This document shows, one piece after another, positions 38,771 to 48,245 of a DNA stretch of 64,000 bases. Below the pieces are notes generated by a model, which was given only the letters and a program-made list of their open reading frames with translations, did no database searches and was not told the origin of the DNA. Source of the DNA: UBA7957 sp965222695 (GTDB taxonomy: Bacteria > Pseudomonadota > Gammaproteobacteria > Granulosicoccales > Granulosicoccaceae). Position numbers and translations under genes: made by a program. How positions within the stretch are numbered: the first letter of the stretch is position 1; each line of letters begins with the position of its first letter. Location of the stretch: assembly GCA_965222695.1 (NCBI GenBank), contig OZ244967.1:4960001-5024000 (forward strand), read 5' to 3'.

Positions 38771-39934
38771 CTTAAGTTATCAGAACTAAGCGCAACGGCG
38801 TTTAGTTCTGGCAATTTAGTCAGAGTGTCCGGTTCATGTTAATCGGATTCGTTCTTTAAAAATCTGGAGAGTTTTAAAAGTCTAGGTGTATTTATTGTTT
38901 TTAAATACACCGCCATAGGTAAACTCAATTGTTACTTGTTGCTTACCATGCGACCCTTTGGGGTTATATGGTCAAGTGATTAAGCGCATACGGTGGATGC
39001 CTTGGCAGTAAGAGGCGATGAAGGACGTGGTAGTCTGCGATAAGCTTCGGGGAGCCGACAAACTGGCTTTGATCCGGAGATCTCCGAATGGGGAAACCCA
39101 CCTGTCATAAGGCAGGTACCTTGTACTGAATTCATAGGTGCAAGGGGCGAACCTGGGGAACTGAAACATCTAAGTACCCAGAGGAAAAGAAATCAACCGA
39201 GATTCCCTTAGTAGCGGCGAGCGAACGGGGATCAGCCCTTAAGCTTTTTTGGTGTTAGTGGAACAGTCTGGAAAGTCTGGCGATACAGGGTGACAGCCCC
39301 GTACACGAAAACGTCTTAAAAGTGAAATCGAGTAGGTCGGGACACGTGTTATCTTGACTGAACATGGGGGGACCATCCTCCAAGGCTAAATACTACTTAC
39401 TGACCGATAGTGAACCAGTACCGTGAGGGAAAGGCGAAAAGAACCCCGTTGAGGGGAGTGAAATAGAACCTGAAACCGTATGCGTACAAGCAGTAGGAGC
39501 ACCCTTGCGGTGTGACTGCGTACCTTTTGTATAATGGGTCAGCGACTTATTCTCAGTGGCAAGCTTAAGCGTTTAGCGGAGGCGTAGGGAAACCGAGTCT
39601 TAAATGGGCGACTTTAGTCGCTGGGAATAGACCCGAAACCGAGTGATCTATCCATGGCCAGGGTGAAGGTTAGGTAACACTGACTGGAGGCCCGAACCCA
39701 CTTATGTTGAAAAATGAGGGGATGAGCTGTGGATTGGAGTGAAAGGCTAATCAAACTCGGAGATAGCTGGTTCTCCTCGAAATCTATTTAGGTAGAACCT
39801 CGTGTCTTACTCCTGGGGGTAGAGCACTGTTATGGCTAGGGGGCCATCCCGGCTTACCAACCCATTGCAAACTCCGAATACCAGGAAGTGCAATCACGGG
39901 AGACACACGGCGGGTGCTAACGTCCGTCGTGGAG

Positions 39935-39967
<33 letters not shown>

Positions 39968-40005
39968 AAAATTGTAGCTCAGTGGGAAACGATGTGGGAA
40001 GGCAT

Positions 40006-40069
<64 letters not shown>

Positions 40070-40770
40070 TAGTCGGCCTGCGCGGAAGATTTAACGGGGC
40101 TTAAGCTACATACCGAAGCTGCGGAAGCGTATTTTATACGCTTGGTAGAGGAGCGTTCTGTACGCCGTTGAAGGTATGCTGAAAGGCATGCTGGAGGTAT
40201 CAGAAGTGCGAATGCTGACATAAGTAACGATAATGCGGGTGAGAGACCCGCACGCCGAAAACCCAAGGTTTCCTGCGCAACGCTAATCGGCGCAGGGTTA
40301 GTCGGATCCTAAGGCGAGGCCGAAAGGCGTAGTCGATGGCAAACAGGTTAATATTCCTGTACCACTTTATACTGCGATGGGGGGACGGAGAAGGCTAGAT
40401 CAGCCGGCTGTTGGTGTCCGGTTTAAGCAAGTAGGGAGAATCTTTAGGTAAATCCGGAGATTCAATCCCCAGATGTGATGACGAGCTCTTTTTTGAGCGA
40501 AGTGATTGATGCCATGCTTCCAAGAAAATCCTCTAAGCTTCAGGTGTAAAGTGTCCGTACCCCAAACCGACACAGGTGGGTAGGTTGAGAATACCAAGGC
40601 GCTTGAGAGAACTCGGGTGAAGGAACTAGGCAAAATGGTACCGTAACTTCGGGAGAAGGTACGCCTCTGCTGGTGATGAGACTTGCTCTTTGAGCTGGTG
40701 GGGGTTGCAATAAAATGGTGGCTGCGACTGTTTACTAAAAACATAGCACTCTGCAAACTCGTAAGAGGAC

Positions 40771-40805
<35 letters not shown>

Positions 40806-40838
40806 TAATTGATGGGGTTATCTTCGGAGAAGCTCTTG

Positions 40839-40885
<47 letters not shown>

Positions 40886-41591
40886 GAGATATCGCACGCC
40901 TTAGTAAAACCAAACCATATGCGGGAAACTCCTCCAAAACTGCCCAGTACTCGTTGAATCACTGAAAAATTCCAAAAGGTTCAGTCAGACCTCGTAACGT
41001 TTTTCAGACGATGATTCAGCAGTAAAAATCTGGCAGACATGGGGACAATCCGCAGGAAAGACCTGGCGCATGCGCGGCAGGAATCCTCAGAGACTTTATG
41101 TTTGGGAGTACTAATATGAAGTTAGAAGCCCAGTGGATCGTCGGCTTTGTTGATGGTGAAGGCTGTTTTCGCATCAGCATCAACAAGAACGATACCCTGG
41201 CCCTCGGTTATCAGGTATTACCTGAATTTACCGTAGTGCAACACGAGCGGGATGTAAAAGTGCTGAATGCACTTAAAGCATTCTTCAAATGTGGGGTAGT
41301 ACGTGTGAACCGCAAAGATAAGACATCCACGCGGATGGCATATCGGGTCAGAAACGTTAGACATTTACTGGATATAATTTCACCCTTCTTTCTGCAACAT
41401 CAATTGAAAACAAGCAAGAACGTGGAGTTTCGCAAATTCCGCAAGGTGCTGATGTTGATGGACCAGGGGAAACATTTGACAGATGAAGGTCTTGAAGAAA
41501 TTCGAGGCATCGCTGGCCAAATGAACCGAAAAAAGAAGGTGTAGTACTTAAGAGAAAGTCCGACTTTTCTGGAAACAGATAAGAGAAATCG
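40886..41591 (+). other. Group I intron in 23S rRNA at position L1931
   Basis: The intron sits between exon ends AAGGT and AGCGAA, matching E. coli U1931/A1932. The splice signature is right: the 5' exon ends in T and the intron ends in G (41591). P1 is exact: exon CTAAGGT (40879-40885) pairs with GCCTTAG (40898-40904), with the required T-G wobble at the splice site. P4 is TGCGG (40920-40924) with CCGCA (41050-41054). P7 is GACTTT (41092-41097) with AAAGTC (41555-41560). The endonuclease gene lies between the P7 strands, in the P8 region. The subgroup was not determined. Confidence 0.95.
41116..41544 (+). CDS. LAGLIDADG homing endonuclease encoded in the intron
   Basis: A 142-residue protein with a single LAGLIDADG motif at about residues 8-16 (IVGFVDGEG, followed by CFRISI). 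Single-motif enzymes of this family (I-CreI, I-CeuI) act as homodimers. They cut the intronless allele, and repair copies the intron in. The second half (YRVRNVRHLLDIISPFF, KTSKNVEFRKFRKVL) matches the family fold. I chose the ATG at 41116 because GGGAG lies 7 bases upstream; an in-frame ATG at 41098 would add six residues but overlaps the intron core. The frame is intact, so the enzyme may be active. Confidence 0.93.
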   Translation: MKLEAQWIVGFVDGEGCFRISINKNDTLALGYQVLPEFTVVQHERDVKVLNALKAFFKCGVVRVNRKDKTSTRMAYRVRNVRHLLDIISPFFLQHQLKTSKNVEFRKFRKVLMLMDQGKHLTDEGLEEIRGIAGQMNRKKKV

Positions 41592-41638
<47 letters not shown>

Positions 41639-41900
41639 CGATGGCCACACTGTCTCCACCCGAGACTCAGTGAAATTGAAATCGCTGTGAAGATGCAGCG
41701 TACCCGCGGCTAGACGGAAAGACCCCGTGAACCTTTACTACAGCTTTGCGCTGAACATTGGGCCTATTTGTGTAGGATAGGTGGGAGGCTTTGAAACCGG
41801 AACGCTAGTTTCGGTGGAGCCACCCTTGAAATACCACCCTGGTAGTTCTGATGTTCTAACCCAGGTCCCTTATCGGGATCGGGGACAGCGTATGGTGGGT

Positions 41901-41943
<43 letters not shown>

Positions 41944-42044
41944 GCGAAGGTACCCTAAGTACGGTCGGAAATCGTGCGGTTTGTGCAAAGGCATAAGGGT
42001 GCTTGACTGCGAGACAGACACGTCGAGCAGGTGCGAAAGCAGGT

Positions 42045-42120
<76 letters not shown>

Positions 42121-42146
42121 TCCTCCCAAGAGTCCATATCGACGGA

Positions 42147-42189
<43 letters not shown>

Positions 42190-42195
42190 TAGCAT

Positions 42196-42227
<32 letters not shown>

Positions 42228-42393
42228 TGGTACGCGAGCTGGGTTTAGAACGTCGTGAGACAGTTCGGTCCCTATCTGCCGTGGGCGTTTGAGATTTGAG
42301 GGAAGCTGCTCCTAGTACGAGAGGACCGGAGTGGACGTACCCCTGGTGTTCCGGTTGTCACGCCAGTGGCATTGCCGGGTAGCTACGTACGGA

Positions 42394-42429
<36 letters not shown>

Positions 42430-42684
42430 CTCCCAAGATGAGATCTCACTGGAGCCTTGAGCTCCCTGAAGGGCCCTTGAAGACTACAAGGTTGATAGGC
42501 TGGATGTGGAAGCACAGTAATGTGTGAAGCTAACCAGTACTAATTGCCCGTGAGGCTTGACCATATAACACCCAAGAGGTTGTTATAGGTAACAAAGATT
42601 GAGCCTAACTATCAGACTTTATAACTCCCAGATTTGAGACGGTGTGCGGTTTACATTAGTAAACCGCGGATCGTTTAACCGGTT

Positions 42685-42803
42685 CTCCCGGCGGCCATAG
42701 CGTTTGGGTACCACCCGATCCCATCCCGAACTCGGAAGTGAAACCGTTCAGCGCCGATGATAGTGTGGGGTCTCCCCATGTGAAAGTAGGTCACCGCCGG
42801 GGT
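42685..42803 (+). rRNA. rrf: 5S ribosomal RNA
   Basis: About 119 bases. The terminal stem CCCGGCGG (42687-42694) pairs with CCGCCGGG (42794-42801). Internal landmarks are CCGAACTCGGAAGTGAAAC and GCGCCGATGATAGTGTGGGG-like sequence. Exact ends are approximate by one or two bases. Confidence 0.95.
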
Positions 42804-42812
42804 TTAAATCGC

Positions 42813-42845
42813 AGCCCTGTACCTGATAAGGTACAGGGCTTTTTT
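42813..42845 (+). terminator. rrn operon terminator
   Basis: A perfect 12-bp stem (AGCCCTGTACCT / AGGTACAGGGCT) with loop GATA is followed by a run of T. It ends the rRNA operon just before the converging dsbD stop. Confidence 0.93.
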
Positions 42846-42857
42846 ACCGGATTAAGA

Positions 42858-45137
42858 TTAATTTACTGCTCGGTTGACTACATCGCTGAATTTCTCGGCA
42901 TTCATAAATCCAACAACCCTGGCGTTTCTTTGCTCAGCGCCTGCCTTGTCATAAAAAATAATAGCCGGCGGCCCGAACAGGCCAAAGTGTTTAAGCAGGG
43001 CTTTATCTTTTTCATCGTTTGCCGTGACATCGGTCTGCAGCAGTACCGTATCCGCAAGGGCGTTTTGGACGCCGGCATCCGAGAAAGTATAGGCTTCCAT
43101 TTCTTTACAACTGATGCACCAATCGGCGTAAAAATCCAACATCACTGATTTGCCTTGTTGTTTTGCGTTTTCGAGTTCCGTTTGCAGTCCTTCGACACCC
43201 TTGATTTGCTTAAAAACCAAATGTTCGCTGCCTAGTGTTCTGCCTGTGCCGCTTCCGGCGCTAAATACACCCTTTAAGGGAGTAATGAAGCCGGTTCCGC
43301 CGGATGCTGCGCCGATTAGCAGCATGCCACCATACAGAACCATGATTAGCCCGAGACCCTTCCATAGCTTGGCCCATCCGGATTTGTTGGGCCGGATCGG
43401 CTCGAATGCTCCCATATAAACACCTGAAACGATAATCAGTGCTGCGGCCATTGCCATAATGATATACAGTGGCAGAATTCTTTCCAGCATCCAAATAGCG
43501 AGCGCGATTAAAAGTACACCGAAAACGGATTTGGTAGCATCCATCCAGGCGCCTGCCCGGGGTAGAAACTTACCGGCGGAAACACCGACCAGAATCAGCG
43601 GCACACCCATGCCGATACTCAATGAAAATAATGCGACTCCGCCTATAACAGCATCACCTGTCTGAGCGATGTAGATCAACGCCCCGACCAATGGAGCGGT
43701 TACGCAGGGACCAACGATCAATGCGGACAAAAACCCCATTACTGCAACTCCGGCAAGAGTGCCGCCTTGCTGTTGATTGCTCAATGCCGTAAGCCGGCTT
43801 TGAATGGCTGTCGGCATTTGTAACTCGTAAAATCCAAACATTGACAGGGAAAGGATAATAAACAGCGCCGCAAACGCGGTAAGTACCCACGGATCCTGGA
43901 AAATAGCTTGTACATTTTCACCGGATAGTCCCACTATGACACCCGCTACCGTGTAAGTCAGTGCCATTGCCAGTACGTAAACCAGCGACAGAACGAAAGC
44001 CTTACGTGTGGTTATGGTTTTTCCATGGCCCGCGATCAAACTCGACAGGATAGGTATCATCGGAAATACGCAAGGCGTAAACGCCAGCAGAAGACCCAGC
44101 CCGAAAAAGCTCAGAATAATTCCCCACAGGGTACTGCTGAATAATGACTGCGCTATCTGGTCCTGCTCCGACAGAACCGGTTGAGCAAAATCGGCAGAAT
44201 CAGGGGGCTGCCCGGCAGCTTCGGCCGTGGATATCAGAGACCAACTGACCGGAATCTCTTTTTTGATTGGCGGATAGCAAATACCCGCCTCCGCACAGCC
44301 CTGGTAGGTCAGGTGTAACGCGCCCTCACTCGTCGATGTGGCATTGATGAGCGGTACAGAGGCATCGACATTGTTATGAAAAACCTCAATTTTGCCGAAA
44401 AAAGGGTCATCTTTGATTTCCCCCGGGCTAAAATTCGCATTGCCCAGGCGCGCGGATCCGGCATCGGAGAGATCGAAGGCGAATTTGTCCTTATAAAGAT
44501 AATAACCCTCGGCTATAGCCCAGCTTAGGTTAATAGCACCGTTTTCGGTACTGACGACTGACGGAACGAAAGCGACATCCGGGTCCAGAAATTCTTCATC
44601 GCTGCCGAAGCCACCAACGAGAGCGCCGCTTAATTCGGCGAGAGAGCTTTCGCCACCTCCCGTGGTATCACTCATTGCCGACAGATTTTGTTCGGAAGGT
44701 TGATCTTTGAGTGCGAGAGTAAAGGGCAAAGTCATGGGCGGATAGCAGATGCCGAGGTCTGCGCAGCCCTGAGAAGTGACATCTATCTCTATATTCTTTT
44801 TACCGGCTGCCTGTTTAACCGGCTGGGTTATTTCCACCGATCCCCGGTAAGTTTCCACCTTGCCGAAAAACTCATCTTCCTTGACCTTGCCTGGTGGTGA
44901 TTTGAGTTCATCAAGTTCCACTCCCTCGGTTTTGGAGACTACCTTTATTTTGTTTCGATAAAGGTAATAGCCTTCGGCTATATCGATAGTGATCAGGATC
45001 TGATTATCATCATCGACTCGAACACTGGTCGCAAACGCTTTTTCCGGTTCCAGCAACTCGTCTTCATCCTGAGCGAGGGTCGGCAGCGTCTGCAATGTGA
45101 GCACCAACAGCGCCAGGAACTTTAATATTTTATTCAT
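42858..45137 (-). CDS. dsbD: DsbD, thiol:disulfide interchange protein (with duplicated N-terminal domain)
   Basis: DsbD (759 aa) carries electrons from cytoplasmic thioredoxin across the inner membrane to periplasmic thiol proteins. After a signal peptide there are two DsbD-alpha domains, each with the redox pair: QGCADLGICYPP in the first and QGCAEAGICYPP in the second. Each is preceded by a matching EGYYLYRNK / EGYYLYKDK segment. The eight-helix beta domain has Cys in AFTPCVFPMIP and IVGPCVTAPL. The C-terminal thioredoxin domain has ADWCISCKEME. E. coli DsbD is 565 aa with one alpha domain, so this protein has an internal duplication. It converges on the rRNA terminator. Confidence 0.94.
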   Translation of the reverse strand: MNKILKFLALLVLTLQTLPTLAQDEDELLEPEKAFATSVRVDDDNQILITIDIAEGYYLYRNKIKVVSKTEGVELDELKSPPGKVKEDEFFGKVETYRGSVEITQPVKQAAGKKNIEIDVTSQGCADLGICYPPMTLPFTLALKDQPSEQNLSAMSDTTGGGESSLAELSGALVGGFGSDEEFLDPDVAFVPSVVSTENGAINLSWAIAEGYYLYKDKFAFDLSDAGSARLGNANFSPGEIKDDPFFGKIEVFHNNVDASVPLINATSTSEGALHLTYQGCAEAGICYPPIKKEIPVSWSLISTAEAAGQPPDSADFAQPVLSEQDQIAQSLFSSTLWGIILSFFGLGLLLAFTPCVFPMIPILSSLIAGHGKTITTRKAFVLSLVYVLAMALTYTVAGVIVGLSGENVQAIFQDPWVLTAFAALFIILSLSMFGFYELQMPTAIQSRLTALSNQQQGGTLAGVAVMGFLSALIVGPCVTAPLVGALIYIAQTGDAVIGGVALFSLSIGMGVPLILVGVSAGKFLPRAGAWMDATKSVFGVLLIALAIWMLERILPLYIIMAMAAALIIVSGVYMGAFEPIRPNKSGWAKLWKGLGLIMVLYGGMLLIGAASGGTGFITPLKGVFSAGSGTGRTLGSEHLVFKQIKGVEGLQTELENAKQQGKSVMLDFYADWCISCKEMEAYTFSDAGVQNALADTVLLQTDVTANDEKDKALLKHFGLFGPPAIIFYDKAGAEQRNARVVGFMNAEKFSDVVNRAVN

Positions 45138-45400
45138 TCCGATTCTCTGAACAAATTCGTCTTACCGCTTACCCGGCATGATCGCCCCGGCAGTTGTTTG
45201 AACAGCGGAAGATTATGAAGTTCACGCACTTTTTTTGCCATGTTTAAGAAGTGATAGACAAAAGGAGACTTCGCAAGGGTTCCGGCCATCCGGTGCCAGC
45301 GGCAATGTCAGCGTCTGCACACTGGCGGCAGATCAAAATAAACTTGTATTTCATTCACTGAGCCATACTATTGAGTCTCAGCTGTCGCCGGAGAGTCAGG

Positions 45401-45871
45401 GTGTTCCCGATCGTCTTTTTTTTGTTTATCTCCATTCCGATTATCGAGATTTTTCTCCTGATCAAAGTCGGCAGCGCCTTGGGTGCCTGGACCACCATAG
45501 CAATCGTCATACTGACTGCGGTGATCGGTACCTTGATGCTGCGTGCACAAAGTCTGGCGACCATCCGATCGGTCCAGAATAAGATTCATTCGGGTGAACT
45601 GCCGGCCACCCAGATGTTGGAGGGCGTCGCGCTTCTGATCGGCGGTGCACTTCTGCTTACACCCGGATTCATGACCGATGCGGTGGGGTTTTTCTGTTTA
45701 TTCCCGCTGACGCGGCGTTGGCTGGTGAATAAAATCGTTTCCAATGCCAATGTCATGGTGTACCAAAATATTGATGAACGGTCTTCCGTGAATGTCCGTC
45801 CTGACCGGTCAGGCTCCGGACAGCAATCCGACGCAAACGTGATTGACGGTGAATACCGCCGCGAAGACTAA
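45401..45871 (+). CDS. fxsA: FxsA family membrane protein
   Basis: This 156-residue protein has three to four membrane segments. FxsA sequence is recognisable in FLFISIPIIEIFLLIKVGSALGAW, then RAQSLATIRSVQNKIHSGELPA and LLIGGALLLTPGFMTDAVGFF. In E. coli FxsA overproduction relieves phage T7 exclusion by F plasmid; the native role is unclear. The start is taken as GTG at 45401 with GGAG upstream; the frame is open from 45371. fxsA immediately upstream of groES is a common gammaproteobacterial arrangement. Confidence 0.9.
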   Translation: MFPIVFFLFISIPIIEIFLLIKVGSALGAWTTIAIVILTAVIGTLMLRAQSLATIRSVQNKIHSGELPATQMLEGVALLIGGALLLTPGFMTDAVGFFCLFPLTRRWLVNKIVSNANVMVYQNIDERSSVNVRPDRSGSGQQSDANVIDGEYRRED

Positions 45872-45918
45872 ATTCATCCCAGAAGCTCCTTTAATAAAGA
45901 AATTTTCCCCGGCCACCC

Positions 45919-45946
45919 TTGATTTTGATCCTTGGATCGCTATTAT
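45919..45946 (+). promoter_or_regulatory. groESL promoter
   Basis: -35 TTGATT (45919-45924) and -10 TATTAT (45941-45946) are 16 bases apart, sigma70-like. The -10 abuts the CIRCE operator, so repressor binding would block this promoter. A sigma32 site is not clear. Confidence 0.6.
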
Positions 45947-45972
45947 TAGCACTCGATTGAGAGGAGTGCTAA
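45946..45972. promoter_or_regulatory. CIRCE operator (HrcA binding site)
   Basis: TTAGCACTC-N9-GAGTGCTAA is a perfect match to the CIRCE consensus, 45 bases before groES. It implies that HrcA represses groESL. HrcA/CIRCE is present in only some gammaproteobacteria; enterics use sigma32 alone. Confidence 0.97.
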
Positions 45973-46017
45973 TAAACTCCACGTTTTCACTAAACCCTTT
46001 TCAGGAGAAATTCACAA

Positions 46018-46305
46018 ATGAGCATTCGTCCATTACATGATCGTGTGGTCATAAAGCGTATGGAAGAGGAGCGAACCAGCGCTGGCGGTATCGTGATCCC
46101 CGATTCTGCAACCGAAAAGCCGATTAGAGGTGAAGTCGTTGCAGTTGGCAAAGGCAAGATCAACGAAAATGGCGATGTACGTCCTTTGGATGTCCAAGTA
46201 GGAAATCAGGTTCTTTTTGGTAAGTACTCAGGGACTGAAATCAAAATTGATGGCGAAGAACTGCTGGTGATGCGCGAAGATGACATCATGGGCATTTTCG
46301 AATAA
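46018..46305 (+). CDS. groES: GroES, 10-kDa co-chaperonin
   Basis: GroES (95 aa) is the lid of the GroEL folding chamber. It shows MSIRPLHDRVVIKRMEEE, the mobile loop RTSAGGIVIPDSATEKP, GKYSGTEIKIDGEELLVMREDDI and ends MGIFE. AGGAGAAA precedes the ATG. It forms a two-gene operon with groEL 50 bases downstream, under CIRCE control. Confidence 0.99.
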   Translation: MSIRPLHDRVVIKRMEEERTSAGGIVIPDSATEKPIRGEVVAVGKGKINENGDVRPLDVQVGNQVLFGKYSGTEIKIDGEELLVMREDDIMGIFE

Positions 46306-46355
46306 GGCCATTTAATCCAGCTTACTGATTAATCAAGATTTTTGAGGAAAATAGA

Positions 46356-48005
46356 ATGAGTGCAAAAGACGTACGATTTTCGGATGATGCGCGTGGCAAG
46401 ATGATGCGCGGCGTAGACATCCTGGCAAATGCAGTAAAGGTGACCCTGGGGCCCAAAGGCCGCAACGTCGTATTGGATAAAGCATTCGGTGCACCGAATG
46501 TGACTAAGGACGGTGTCACTGTCGCCAAAGAAATAGAGTTGGAAGACAAATTTGAAAATATGGGTGCGCAAATGGTGAGGGAAGTGGCTTCCCATACCTC
46601 AGACGTGGCCGGTGACGGTACCACGACCGCGACCGTATTGGCTCAGACAATCGTTCGAGAAGGTCTGAAGTCCGTAGCAGCCGGCATGAACCCGATGGAT
46701 TTGAAACGGGGTATAGATAAGGCCGTAACAGCGGCGGTAGCGTCTTTGGCTGAAATGTCTCAGCCCTGCAATGACGCCAATTCCATCTCACAAGTCGGTA
46801 CGATTTCCGCCAACAGTGATGTAAGTATCGGGCAAATTATTGCCGATGCCATGGAAAAAGTCGGCAAAGAAGGTGTGATTACCGTTGAAGAAGGTAAGTC
46901 ATTGGACAATGAACTGGATGTTGTTGAAGGCATGCAGTTTGATCGCGGATACTTATCTCCATACTTCGTTAACAACCAGGAAAACATGAGTGCCGAGCTG
47001 GAAGAGCCTTATGTACTTCTGCATGACAAAAAGATTTCCAATATCCGGGATTTGCTGCCAACTCTGGAAGCCGTCGCCAAAGCCGGTAAGCCTTTATTGA
47101 TTATCGCGGAAGATATCGAAGGGGAAGCCCTGGCGACACTGGTTGTGAACAGCATGCGCGGTATTATCAAAACCTGCGCGGTCAAGGCACCCGGTTTTGG
47201 TGATCGCCGCAAGGCCATGTTACAGGATCTGGCGATTTTGACCGGTGGGCAGGTCATATCCGAAGAAGTCGGCTTATCCTTGGATAAAGTCACGCTGGAA
47301 GATCTGGGTACGGCCAAACGCATTACCATAGACAAAGAAAACACCACTGTAGTCGACGGTGCCGGTGAAAAATCCGAAATCAATGCACGTGTAGATCAGA
47401 TTCGCGCCCAGATCGAACAGTCAACTTCCGACTACGACAAAGAAAAGCTCCAGGAACGCGTTGCCAAACTGGCTGGCGGTGTAGCGGTGATTAAGGTCGG
47501 TGCGGCCACCGAAGTGGAAATGAAAGAAAAGAAAGACCGTGTTGATGATGCATTGCATGCTACTCGCGCTGCGGTTGAAGAAGGCATAGTACCCGGAGGT
47601 GGAGTCGCCTTGATACGTGCCCGAGCAGCAATTGCTGATTTGGAAGCTGAAAACCACGATCAGAAAGTGGGTATTGATATCGCCCGTCGCGCGATGGAAG
47701 AACCGCTTCGCCAAATCGTTGCCAACGCCGGTGTTGAAGCCTCCGTTGTTGTCAACAAAGTGGAGGATGGTGAAGGCAACTACGGCTATAACGCCGCAAC
47801 CAATGACTACGGTGATATGGTTGAGCTGGGTATTCTGGATCCGACCAAGGTAACCCGTGCAGCATTGCAAAATGCCTCGTCTGTCGCCGGCCTGATGGTG
47901 ACAACCGAAGCGATGGTTGCTGAGCTGCCTAAACCGGAAGCGCCTCCAGCCCCGGGCGGCATGGGTGACATGGGCGGCATGGGTGGTATGGGCGGTATGA
48001 TGTAA
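46356..48005 (+). CDS. groEL: GroEL, 60-kDa chaperonin
   Basis: GroEL (549 aa) forms the double-ring folding chamber. Landmarks are VTLGPKGRNVVLDKAFGAP, the ATP-binding GDGTTTATVLAQTIV, AGMNPMDLKRGID, and the C-terminal flexible tail ending in repeated GGM. Length is typical of the proteobacterial form. An intrinsic terminator follows the stop. Confidence 0.99.
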   Translation: MSAKDVRFSDDARGKMMRGVDILANAVKVTLGPKGRNVVLDKAFGAPNVTKDGVTVAKEIELEDKFENMGAQMVREVASHTSDVAGDGTTTATVLAQTIVREGLKSVAAGMNPMDLKRGIDKAVTAAVASLAEMSQPCNDANSISQVGTISANSDVSIGQIIADAMEKVGKEGVITVEEGKSLDNELDVVEGMQFDRGYLSPYFVNNQENMSAELEEPYVLLHDKKISNIRDLLPTLEAVAKAGKPLLIIAEDIEGEALATLVVNSMRGIIKTCAVKAPGFGDRRKAMLQDLAILTGGQVISEEVGLSLDKVTLEDLGTAKRITIDKENTTVVDGAGEKSEINARVDQIRAQIEQSTSDYDKEKLQERVAKLAGGVAVIKVGAATEVEMKEKKDRVDDALHATRAAVEEGIVPGGGVALIRARAAIADLEAENHDQKVGIDIARRAMEEPLRQIVANAGVEASVVVNKVEDGEGNYGYNAATNDYGDMVELGILDPTKVTRAALQNASSVAGLMVTTEAMVAELPKPEAPPAPGGMGDMGGMGGMGGMM

Positions 48006-48037
48006 TCCAGCCCTTCATCTAAATTTCAAGCCTGAAA

Positions 48038-48067
48038 AGCCTCGTTCATTGAACGGGGCTTTTTTTT
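48038..48067 (+). terminator. groESL terminator
   Basis: Stem AGCCTCGTTC / GAACGGGGCT (10 bp with one G-T pair) with loop ATT, followed by eight T. It lies 33 bases after the groEL stop. Confidence 0.92.
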
Positions 48068-48245
48068 GCACGCAAATTGCTAAATCTGACAAAGAAGCAG
48101 TCGCCGCCACTATTGAAGGAAAAAGCCGTGCAGATAGATACGTTTACAGCAACAACACAGGAGCTGAATAACCCTATAGTGTCGATCCTATTTGCCGATA
48201 ATCAAGTGATATAGGCGTCTTAAATTTAACTTCGGACCTTCAATT

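Noticed and set aside
41098..41115. ATG at 41098 as start of the intron endonuclease
   Set aside because: It would place the first codons right after the P7 strand in the intron core and lacks a clear ribosome site; the ATG at 41116 with GGGAG is better.
45235..45582. Open frame just upstream of and overlapping fxsA
   Set aside because: It is a different frame across the fxsA coding region, with no recognisable domain; fxsA in its own frame explains the region.
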